A stretch of 8,231 bases of DNA from NCBI GenBank assembly GCA_900767005.1, contig CAAFXL010000024.1:1-8231 (forward strand). The letters are read 5' to 3'. The DNA comes from an uncultured Ruminobacter sp. GTDB taxonomy: Bacteria > Pseudomonadota > Gammaproteobacteria > Enterobacterales > Succinivibrionaceae. A program made the translations under genes and the position numbers. Below the pieces are notes generated by a model that was given only the letters and a program-made list of their open reading frames with translations, did no database searches and was not told the origin of the DNA. Below, piece after piece: positions 1 through 5,397 of the stretch; the first letter of the stretch is position 1, and every line of letters starts with the position of its first letter.

Positions 1-183
1 AGTTCTTATAAGATTAATGCTAATGAAGGTAAGCAACCAGAAGAAATCCTAGAATTATCATACTCAGAAATTACTCAGTGCTACAACACTGATAATGCAG
101 ATAAGATGGAAACTTCAGGCGATGTAACCTTCGACCTATCAAGTGCTTCATTAACTGCAGGCATCAAGGATGATTTAAAGTAA
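1..183 (+). CDS. hcp: Hcp (TssD), T6SS inner-tube protein, C-terminal part (5' truncated by window)
   Basis: The reading frame is open from base 1 and gives 60 residues before a TAA stop at 181-183; the start lies outside the window. The fragment contains a stretch reading PEEILELSYSEIT, then QCYN, and later SGDVTFDLSSA. This resembles the C-terminal strands of Hcp proteins, where a 'val-x-leu-x-phe/tyr-x-lys/glu-Ile' strand precedes the last beta strands. Hcp forms hexameric rings that stack into the T6SS tube and is expelled with its cargo. All five lysines are AAG and no isoleucine is ATA, the same biased codon use as tssB and tssC and unlike tssA, which fits a very highly expressed tube protein. 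A hairpin follows 12 bases after the stop. Identification rests on a partial sequence plus its place directly upstream of tssA-tssB-tssC. Confidence 0.82.
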   Translation, partial: SSYKINANEGKQPEEILELSYSEITQCYNTDNADKMETSGDVTFDLSSASLTAGIKDDLK

Positions 184-195
184 ATTTATAGCATG

Positions 196-221
196 ATCCC
201 CTTGTGTAATCATAAGGGGAT
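196..221 (+). terminator. Hairpin between hcp and tssA, likely partial terminator or 3' stabiliser
   Basis: ATCCCCTT at 196-203 is the exact reverse complement of AAGGGGAT at 214-221. The stem continues inward with G-T, T-A and G-C pairs, giving 11 pairs closed by a TAAT tetraloop (207-210). Only a short interrupted T-rich stretch follows (TTTGTGAAAGTTTTA), so this is not a textbook intrinsic terminator. It could end most hcp transcripts while allowing some read-through into tssA, or protect the 3' end of the hcp mRNA. Confidence 0.6.
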
Positions 222-289
222 TTGTGAAAGTTTTATAGGATGATTATTTAATTTTTACAAATGTTTTAACAATCTACTTGGTGTGATTA

Positions 290-1555
290 ATGATTATAAA
301 TGAAAAAAAATTACTAGAATTACAGCAGCCTATTTCTCAGGAAATGTTTGCTGGTACATATTTAAAACTTGATCGTCAAGCATTTAGAGCTTTCCGAAAT
401 GTTTATAATGAAGCTAATAGTGCAGCAAGAAAATTAATGCAAACTCCTGAAGAGAGTGAATTAGATGAATTAATTGAGGCTAATAAAGAATCTTGGAAAA
501 AATTATCAGATCTTTTATGTGATGTTTTAAAAAATCAAACAAAAGATATTGAATTGATTTCTTGGTTAATGGTATCTCAAATTTATTTAGATCCTTCCTT
601 AGATGGATTTAAAAATTCTGTTTCATTATTAAAATCTTTAATTTTAGAACATTGGACTGAAATTCATCCATCAATTTTAGATGAAAATTTAAAATCTCAA
701 GATGAACAAGCGAAAATAAAAGAACGCTTAGAATTTAAAACACTAGCTTTTAGCCAAATGGTTGGTACTGGTGAAAATGATAGTATTTTATTTGCTCCTC
801 TTTCTTCATCTCCTTTAGTTAATGATGTAACTTGTTTCAAATTTCAAAGTGCTGAAAAAAGAGGCGAGTGTTTGATTTTAAAAGAAAATCTAAAGAAATT
901 TGTTGCATCTAATAAAGATAATTTATTAGCATTACTTCAGACTATTGATGACTCAAAGAACTCTTTTAATGAGATTTATAAGTTTTTAAATACTGAATGT
1001 ATAAGTAATCAGGTTGCGGCTCCTAACTTCTCATTTTTGATAAATATTTTAGAAAAAATGATGAATGTTATTATGTTCTTAACTGACTTAAGTATTGAAA
1101 AAGAACCTGAAACATCAGAAGAAGTTGTTGATAGTAATCAAGAAACTACAAATGAGAATACTGCTGCTGTTGCATCTAGTGGTAACGTTGGAGGAACAGA
1201 AGTAAAAATTCAAACAACTTCTGTTGTTAATAATTCAAAATCTTTTGAATTATTAGCAAAAAATAATGATGTTACTCGTGAGCAAATTTTTGAGGAATTA
1301 GAAAATATCGCAAGATATTTTAAGAGGGTTGAACCACATAGTCCTGTATCATATTTAATTGATAAGGCCATAAGATGGGGACATATGTCATTACCAGAAT
1401 TAATGACAGAATTAATGAGTGATGAAGATAGCACCAAGCAACGTATCTTTACTGTAGCAGGTTTAGGTGATGCTGATGCAGAAAATGAAAATAATCAAAC
1501 AAAAAGTTCAAATTCTAGTAACCAAGATGACGTAAGTTCGTCTATAAATTGGTAA
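290..1555 (+). CDS. tssA: TssA (ImpA family), T6SS cap/baseplate factor
   Basis: 421 residues. TssA proteins start and guide polymerisation of the T6SS tail and bind baseplate, tube and sheath parts in the cytoplasm. Residues about 11-150 match the ImpA_N domain: LQQPIS near the start, GTYLKLD at 22-28, then SWLMVSQIY followed by a GF...LL...L...HW..IHP run (91-127). The C-terminal part (about 318-392) carries EPHSPVSYL (348-356), RWG (362-364) and a LPELM.ELM helix, the usual end of short TssA proteins such as Pseudomonas TssA1, rather than the long VasJ-type C-terminus. Between them lies a helical middle region and a low-complexity Glu/Asn/Thr linker (about 271-315); a polar Asn/Ser/Asp tail follows residue 393. 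The ATG at 290 has only a weak GGTG (280-283) as ribosome binding site. Two stops in tandem (TAATAG) end the gene, and tssB begins 41 bases on. Confidence 0.9.
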   Translation: MIINEKKLLELQQPISQEMFAGTYLKLDRQAFRAFRNVYNEANSAARKLMQTPEESELDELIEANKESWKKLSDLLCDVLKNQTKDIELISWLMVSQIYLDPSLDGFKNSVSLLKSLILEHWTEIHPSILDENLKSQDEQAKIKERLEFKTLAFSQMVGTGENDSILFAPLSSSPLVNDVTCFKFQSAEKRGECLILKENLKKFVASNKDNLLALLQTIDDSKNSFNEIYKFLNTECISNQVAAPNFSFLINILEKMMNVIMFLTDLSIEKEPETSEEVVDSNQETTNENTAAVASSGNVGGTEVKIQTTSVVNNSKSFELLAKNNDVTREQIFEELENIARYFKRVEPHSPVSYLIDKAIRWGHMSLPELMTELMSDEDSTKQRIFTVAGLGDADAENENNQTKSSNSSNQDDVSSSINW

Positions 1556-1584
1556 TAGATAATAAAATAACTTTTTAAATTTTT

Positions 1585-1589
1585 AGGAG
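1585..1589 (+). promoter_or_regulatory. Strong ribosome binding site of tssB
   Basis: AGGAG ends 7 bases before the ATG at 1597. A second in-frame ATG lies two codons later (1603), but the spacing favours the first. The strength contrasts with the weak site before tssA and suits the high copy number needed for a sheath subunit. Confidence 0.75.
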
Positions 1590-1596
1590 TGCGAAT

Positions 1597-2106
1597 ATGG
1601 CAATGAATGCTCAACACAAGCGTGTAAGTAAGAATAGAGTAAGTATTACTTATGATGTTGAAACTAATGGTGCAGTAGAAACTAAAGAATTACCTTTCGT
1701 TGTAGGTGTTCTTGGTTCTTTTTCTGGTGATAAGCCTGAAAGTGAAAAGACTGAAGTAGATGATCGTGAATTTGTTGGTGTAGACAAAGATAATTTTGAT
1801 CAAGTAATGAGTGATGTTGCTCCAATTTTAAATTATAAGGTTGATAATACTCTTGCTGATGATGGTTCTCAATTCGAAGTAAATTTAAAATTTGATTCAA
1901 TGTCTGATTTCTCTCCTGAGAATGTTGTAAAACAAGTTGAACCTTTAAAGAAATTGTTAGAAACAAGACAGAAGTTAACAATTTTATTAAGTAAGGCTGA
2001 TCGTTCTCGTGACTTAGAAAAATTATTAAAAGAAGTTTTAGAAAGTACTGATAATATTGCAAATTTAGCAAAAGAATTAGGTATTGAAGAAGGAGAAAAC
2101 AAATAA
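1597..2106 (+). CDS. tssB: TssB (VipA/ImpB), small subunit of the contractile sheath
   Basis: 169 residues, normal for TssB. TssB pairs with TssC to build the cytoplasmic contractile sheath around the Hcp tube. Family hallmarks are in order: an N-terminal strand HKRVSKNRVSITYDV (7-21), ELPFVVGVLGSFSG (31-44; the usual form is 'lPf.v.VlgDfsg', here with Ser at 41), REFVGVDKDNFDQVM (57-71), LKFDSMSDFSPENVV (97-111), then the helical end with PLKKLLETRQKL (116-127) and a Leu-rich C-terminal helix. Lysines are frequently AAG and isoleucines are never ATA, as in tssC. The stop codon overlaps the next start as TAATG, so translation of the two sheath proteins is probably coupled, which would help keep their 1:1 ratio. 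Confidence 0.96.
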   Translation: MAMNAQHKRVSKNRVSITYDVETNGAVETKELPFVVGVLGSFSGDKPESEKTEVDDREFVGVDKDNFDQVMSDVAPILNYKVDNTLADDGSQFEVNLKFDSMSDFSPENVVKQVEPLKKLLETRQKLTILLSKADRSRDLEKLLKEVLESTDNIANLAKELGIEEGENK

Positions 2107-2108
2107 TG
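2091..2108 (+). promoter_or_regulatory. tssB-tssC translational coupling junction
   Basis: AGGAG (2091-2095), inside the last codons of tssB, precedes a TAATG overlap: TAA (2104-2106) ends tssB and ATG (2106-2108) starts tssC. The spacer from AGGAG to ATG is 10 bases. Stop/start overlap of this type usually allows ribosomes to re-initiate. Confidence 0.75.
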
Positions 2109-3584
2109 GCAGAACTTCAGCAACAAACCGCAACTGCACAAGCAGCCGAAGGTTCATTAAGTTTCTTAGATAGGGTTATTGAAGCAACAAGTCAAACTCC
2201 TGTTGATCAAACTAAGGATTTATTAGAAAGCTTAACAAAGCAAGCTTTAAGTGGAACACTAACTTGGGATAAAAACTTAACAACTACAATTGAAAAAGCA
2301 GTTGTTGAAATTGATAAGAAGATTTCAGCTCAATTATCAAAAGTTATGCAGAATGAAAAGTTCCAAAAGTTAGAAGGTTCATGGTTAGGTTTACAAAAGT
2401 TAGTTAAGAATAGCGAACTTGGTCCAAGCTTAAAGATTAAGATGTGTGACTACACTAAAGATGAACTTATTGACCAATTTGAAAACGCTCCTGCAATTGA
2501 TAGAAGTCATTTATTCAATTCAATTTATCAAGAAGAATTTGGTACAGCTGGTGGTGCTCCTTATGGTGTACTAATTGGTGACTATGAATTTGGTTATGGC
2601 GATGAAGATGTATCATTACTTCGCTATATTGGTGAAGTTGCATCAGCTGCACATGCTCCATTTATTGCTGCAACTAATGCTTCAATGTTTGATTTTAAGT
2701 CATTTAAGCAGTTCTCTGAAGGTAAGCCTGTTGCCGCTGGTTTTGATTCTCCTGCATATGCTGCTTGGAATTCATTTAGAGCAAGTGATGAATCTCGTTA
2801 TGTTTGCTTAACAATGCCAAGAACTTTAGCAAGACTTCCATATGGTAAGGAAACTGTACAAGTTAAGAGTTTTAATTTCGAAGAACTTCCATTAAGAGCT
2901 GATGGTACAACTAAGGTTGAGGGTGATGATCAATTCGTATGGAGTAATGCTGCTTATGAATATGGTCTATTATTAACTAACGCATTCTCTCAATTTGGTT
3001 GGTGTACTGCAATTCGTGGTGCAGAAAATGGTGGTAAGGTTGAAAATCTTCCAAACTTTACTTTTAAGTCAGATTCTGGTGATTTATTACAAGAATGTCC
3101 TGCTGAAGTAAACATTACTGATGAACGTGAAAAAGAATTAAGTGATTTAGGATTCTTACCATTAGTTCATTATAAGAATACTAACTATGCAGTGTTCTTA
3201 GGCGGTCAGTCAACTCATAAGCCAAAGACCTATACAGATCCTGCTGCAACTGCAAATGCTGCAATTTCTGCTAGAATTCCTTATACAATGGCAAGTAGCC
3301 GTATTGCACATTACTTAAAGGTAATGGGTAGAGACTATGTGGGTTCTAGCAAGGATGCTAATGAAATTCAGAATGCTATGAATAGTTGGATTTCTCAATA
3401 TGTAAATCCAAATGCTATCGGTAATGAAGCTAAGGCAAAATATCCATTAGCAGAAGCTAGTGTTAAGGTTGTTGAACAACCTGGCAGACCTGGTTCTTAT
3501 GCAGCAGTTGCTTACTTAAAGCCATGGTTACAAATGGAAGAATTATCAACATCATTACGCATGGTTGCTAATATTCCTGGTTAA
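2106..3584 (+). CDS. tssC: TssC (VipB/ImpC/EvpB family), large subunit of the contractile sheath
   Basis: 492 residues, the usual length of a canonical TssC. It forms the sheath with TssB; contraction drives the Hcp tube and spike outward. Visible hallmarks: an N-terminal helix SLSFLDRVIEAT (17-28), in the place of the helix that ClpV binds in Vibrio VipB; KLEGSWLGLQKLV (88-100; the family pattern is 'LEg.WrGL..Lv'); EFGTAGGAPYG (144-154); SRIAHYLKVMGRD near the C-terminal domain; and a last strand ending LSTSLRMVANIPG. Every isoleucine codon I read is ATT except one ATC, none is ATA, and lysine is mostly AAG, indicating high expression. The ATG at 2106 is supported by AGGAG upstream. It ends with tandem TAATAA, followed by a strong hairpin. 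Confidence 0.97.
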   Translation: MAELQQQTATAQAAEGSLSFLDRVIEATSQTPVDQTKDLLESLTKQALSGTLTWDKNLTTTIEKAVVEIDKKISAQLSKVMQNEKFQKLEGSWLGLQKLVKNSELGPSLKIKMCDYTKDELIDQFENAPAIDRSHLFNSIYQEEFGTAGGAPYGVLIGDYEFGYGDEDVSLLRYIGEVASAAHAPFIAATNASMFDFKSFKQFSEGKPVAAGFDSPAYAAWNSFRASDESRYVCLTMPRTLARLPYGKETVQVKSFNFEELPLRADGTTKVEGDDQFVWSNAAYEYGLLLTNAFSQFGWCTAIRGAENGGKVENLPNFTFKSDSGDLLQECPAEVNITDEREKELSDLGFLPLVHYKNTNYAVFLGGQSTHKPKTYTDPAATANAAISARIPYTMASSRIAHYLKVMGRDYVGSSKDANEIQNAMNSWISQYVNPNAIGNEAKAKYPLAEASVKVVEQPGRPGSYAAVAYLKPWLQMEELSTSLRMVANIPG

Positions 3585-3597
3585 TAATCCTTTAAAG

Positions 3598-3635
3598 GCA
3601 ATGCAACATTGTGTATTATAATAGTGTTGCATTGC
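3598..3635 (+). terminator. Strong hairpin between tssC and the tssC-like gene
   Basis: GCAATGCAACA (3598-3608) is perfectly complementary to TGTTGCATTGC (3625-3635). Four further inner pairs (two T-G type wobbles and two A-T) are possible, leaving an 8-base loop (3613-3620). The T-rich run TGATTTATTTTT follows directly, so a partial intrinsic terminator is plausible; an mRNA-stabilising 3' hairpin for tssBC is the alternative. It starts 13 bases after the tssC stop and ends just before the ribosome binding site of the next gene. Confidence 0.7.
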
Positions 3636-3647
3636 TGATTTATTTTT

Positions 3648-3660
3648 GAGGAATATTATG
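3648..3660 (+). promoter_or_regulatory. Ribosome binding site and start choice for the tssC-like gene
   Basis: GAGGA (3648-3652) sits 5-6 bases before ATG at 3658. A TTG at 3646 is in frame but overlaps this site and has no ribosome binding site of its own, so the ATG is taken as the start. Confidence 0.75.
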
Positions 3661-4956
3661 ACTAATGATGAGTGTCTATCTCTGATATCAAATTTAATCG
3701 TTGGTATTGATCAAAAAATAAGTCAGCAATTATCAAAAATAATTCAACATAAAAACTTTAGAGAACTTGAGGCTTTGTGGAGAAGTCTTTTTGTTCTAGT
3801 TAATACAGAATATTCAACTTCAAGAGTAAAAATTAAAGTCTTAGATATTTCTTGGGGAGAAATATCTAAAGATTTGAATTTATCTTACGATATTAAGCAT
3901 ACCTCTTTATATTACAAAATATATTCTAAAGAATTAGATACTGCAGGTGGTTTCCCGTATGGGGCTTTAGCAATTTGTCACAGATTATCAAATGACAATA
4001 ATAATGATGATTATTTCACTAATGATTTTGATGATATTTATACAACTCAGTTACTTGGGGAGTTAGGTGACGTTTGTTTATGTCAAATACTTATTGGTTT
4101 AGATGAATATTTCTTTGGGGATAATCCTGACGCTATTTTGCATAATCAGGAAAGAATTCAACGTATAGTTCAAAGTCAGGATTTTATAGCTTGGCAAAAT
4201 TTAAGAAAGAATAAGAGTTCAAGATTTTTAAATATTGTGTTTCCTGATTATCTAGTTAGAAAACCTTATGAAAATTATTTTTCAAAGTTCGTATTTAATG
4301 AAACTCTTACTGGTGCATGTGAAGGTTTATGGGGTAATGCAGTATTTTTATTGGTTAGTAATATTATAAGAGAGTTTTCAAGAATTAGTTGGTTTGGTTT
4401 TTTACGTGCTTATGATGAAAATGGTGAGCATGGAGCAGTAGTTAAATTACCAAAACCTCTTAGAGTTGTTCCAAAATCAAATTTTAGTGTAGAGAGTGAT
4501 AATTATCTTTCTGATTTTGGTCTAACTGTTTTATCAAATGTTTATTTAACCGATTTTTATGGATTTTATAGCAATAGTTCAGTTAAATATTCAAAAAATG
4601 ATACAGAAAAAGTAATTAATATGATGCAAACTAATTTGATGTCATGTAGATTTAGCCATTATATTAAAGTAATTTTAAGAGATAAAGTTGGTAATTATGA
4701 TACCCCTGAGGATTGTAAGAAGTTTTTAGATAATTGGATATCTAAGTATGTTATGAATTCTTCTTTCGCTGATGAATCTATAGTTTCTCAATATCCATTA
4801 AAAAATGCTGAAATAGAAGTTTTTGCAAGAAAAGATGATGCTACAGTTTATGATTGTGAGGTTAAAATTGAACCACAGTATCAATATGATTTATCAACGG
4901 TTTCAATAACTTTATTAACATCAGCAAGAAATATTAATCATAAAAACATTGAATAG
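3658..4956 (+). CDS. TssC-like paralog, N-terminally short (ImpD / Agrobacterium second-TssC type)
   Basis: 432 residues from the ATG at 3658. It is a clear paralog of the TssC encoded just upstream. Shared landmarks are GIDQKISQQLSKI (16-28) against EIDKKISAQLSKV, RELEALWRSLFVLV (35-48), ELDTAGGFPYG (92-102), LSDFGLTVL against LSDLGFLPL, CRFSHYIKVILRD against SRIAHYLKVMGRD, and DNWISKYV against NSWISQYV. It starts at the equivalent of TssC residue 53 and so lacks the N-terminal region with the ClpV-binding helix. It carries an Asp/Asn-rich insertion (about 111-127), and its C-terminal strand differs from the canonical SLRMVA ending. Codon use is unlike tssC: lysine is mainly AAA and ATA isoleucine codons are common, pointing to lower expression. 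T6SS clusters of the rhizobial imp and Agrobacterium type also have a second TssC beside the first. An accessory role in sheath initiation or at the baseplate-sheath junction is inference. tssE follows after 15 bases. Confidence 0.85.
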   Translation: MTNDECLSLISNLIVGIDQKISQQLSKIIQHKNFRELEALWRSLFVLVNTEYSTSRVKIKVLDISWGEISKDLNLSYDIKHTSLYYKIYSKELDTAGGFPYGALAICHRLSNDNNNDDYFTNDFDDIYTTQLLGELGDVCLCQILIGLDEYFFGDNPDAILHNQERIQRIVQSQDFIAWQNLRKNKSSRFLNIVFPDYLVRKPYENYFSKFVFNETLTGACEGLWGNAVFLLVSNIIREFSRISWFGFLRAYDENGEHGAVVKLPKPLRVVPKSNFSVESDNYLSDFGLTVLSNVYLTDFYGFYSNSSVKYSKNDTEKVINMMQTNLMSCRFSHYIKVILRDKVGNYDTPEDCKKFLDNWISKYVMNSSFADESIVSQYPLKNAEIEVFARKDDATVYDCEVKIEPQYQYDLSTVSITLLTSARNINHKNIE

Positions 4957-4971
4957 GCTAGGATGATGTAA

Positions 4972-5397
4972 ATGAGTTTTTTAAAGCAATTACATGGTAT
5001 TAAAAATAATGAATTTGAAGATATATGTAATGATGTTATTGAAAACATTACAGGTATAATTTCATCTAGAGCCCCTATTTTATTATCAGATATATCTTCA
5101 AATTCGATAGTATCCACTAGTATTTTGACGTTAGGTTTAGCAAATACTATGAGATATCAAAAGAAATATCATGGTAAATTTGTTTTTGAAGAAATAATTG
5201 AATTATTGCAAAAATTTGAACCAAGATTAAAAGACATTCAAATTGAATCTGATGATGACGATGATAACAGTAATTTATTTCACTTTAAAATTAAAGCTAC
5301 AATTTTTGTGAATGAACAAGAGGATACTGTTTTATTTGATTCTTGCTTGGATTTTGGTAGTAATATGTTTAGTGTAAGGAAGAGTAATTTTGTCTAA
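4972..5397 (+). CDS. tssE: TssE (gp25-like), T6SS baseplate wedge protein
   Basis: 141 residues, within the normal range of TssE. TssE is the relative of phage T4 gp25; it sits in the baseplate wedge with TssF and TssG and seeds sheath assembly. The sequence shows the family pattern: a helix with SIVSTSILTLGLANTM (45-60; usual form 'sil.yGl.dl'), then EIIELLQKFEPRLKDI (74-89) with the hallmark EPRL at 83-86, then two beta strands (FHFKIKATIFV; LFDSCLDF). A run of five Asp (94-98) lies in the loop after the EPRL helix. The ATG at 4972 is preceded by AGGA (4960-4963) with an 8-base spacer. The end overlaps the start of tssF by 8 bases. Confidence 0.92.
   Translation: MSFLKQLHGIKNNEFEDICNDVIENITGIISSRAPILLSDISSNSIVSTSILTLGLANTMRYQKKYHGKFVFEEIIELLQKFEPRLKDIQIESDDDDDNSNLFHFKIKATIFVNEQEDTVLFDSCLDFGSNMFSVRKSNFV
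5376..5392 (+). promoter_or_regulatory. Ribosome binding site and TTG start of tssF
   Basis: AAGGAAGAG begins at 5376, inside tssE, and TTG at 5390-5392 follows with about 9 bases after AAGGA. No in-frame ATG exists until codon 56, which would remove the conserved TssF N-terminus, so TTG is the start. Confidence 0.8.

Noticed and set aside
241..289. Possible promoter for tssA in the AT-rich leader (TTTACA at 254-259)
   Set aside because: No acceptable -10 box lies 16-18 bases downstream, and AT-rich DNA gives such partial matches by chance.
1210..1437. Open frame on the - strand inside tssA
   Set aside because: It is opposite the conserved TssA C-terminal domain, and no recognisable protein results.
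1556..1596. Possible promoter for tssB in the tssA-tssB gap (TAGATAATAAAAT)
   Set aside because: A -10-like sequence is present but there is no convincing -35 box; in DNA this AT-rich it cannot be told from background.
1682..2141. Open frames on the - strand opposite tssB (129 and 90 residues)
   Set aside because: They lie fully or largely inside a clear tssB, give low-complexity Leu/Gln/His or Ser/Phe-rich products and have no family resemblance; they are antisense shadows.
2575..2811. Second + strand frame inside tssC
   Set aside because: The product is a Leu/Met/His-rich shadow of the well-conserved TssC core.
3646..3657. Upstream TTG start for the tssC-like gene
   Set aside because: TTG overlaps the GAGGA that serves the ATG at 3658 and lacks its own ribosome binding site; the four extra residues match nothing in TssC.
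3584..4956. The tssC-like gene as a decayed pseudogene copy of tssC
   Set aside because: The frame is intact over 432 codons, it has its own ribosome binding site, and landmarks are kept from the KIS..LSK motif to the last strand; the missing N-terminus is not due to a frameshift or stop.
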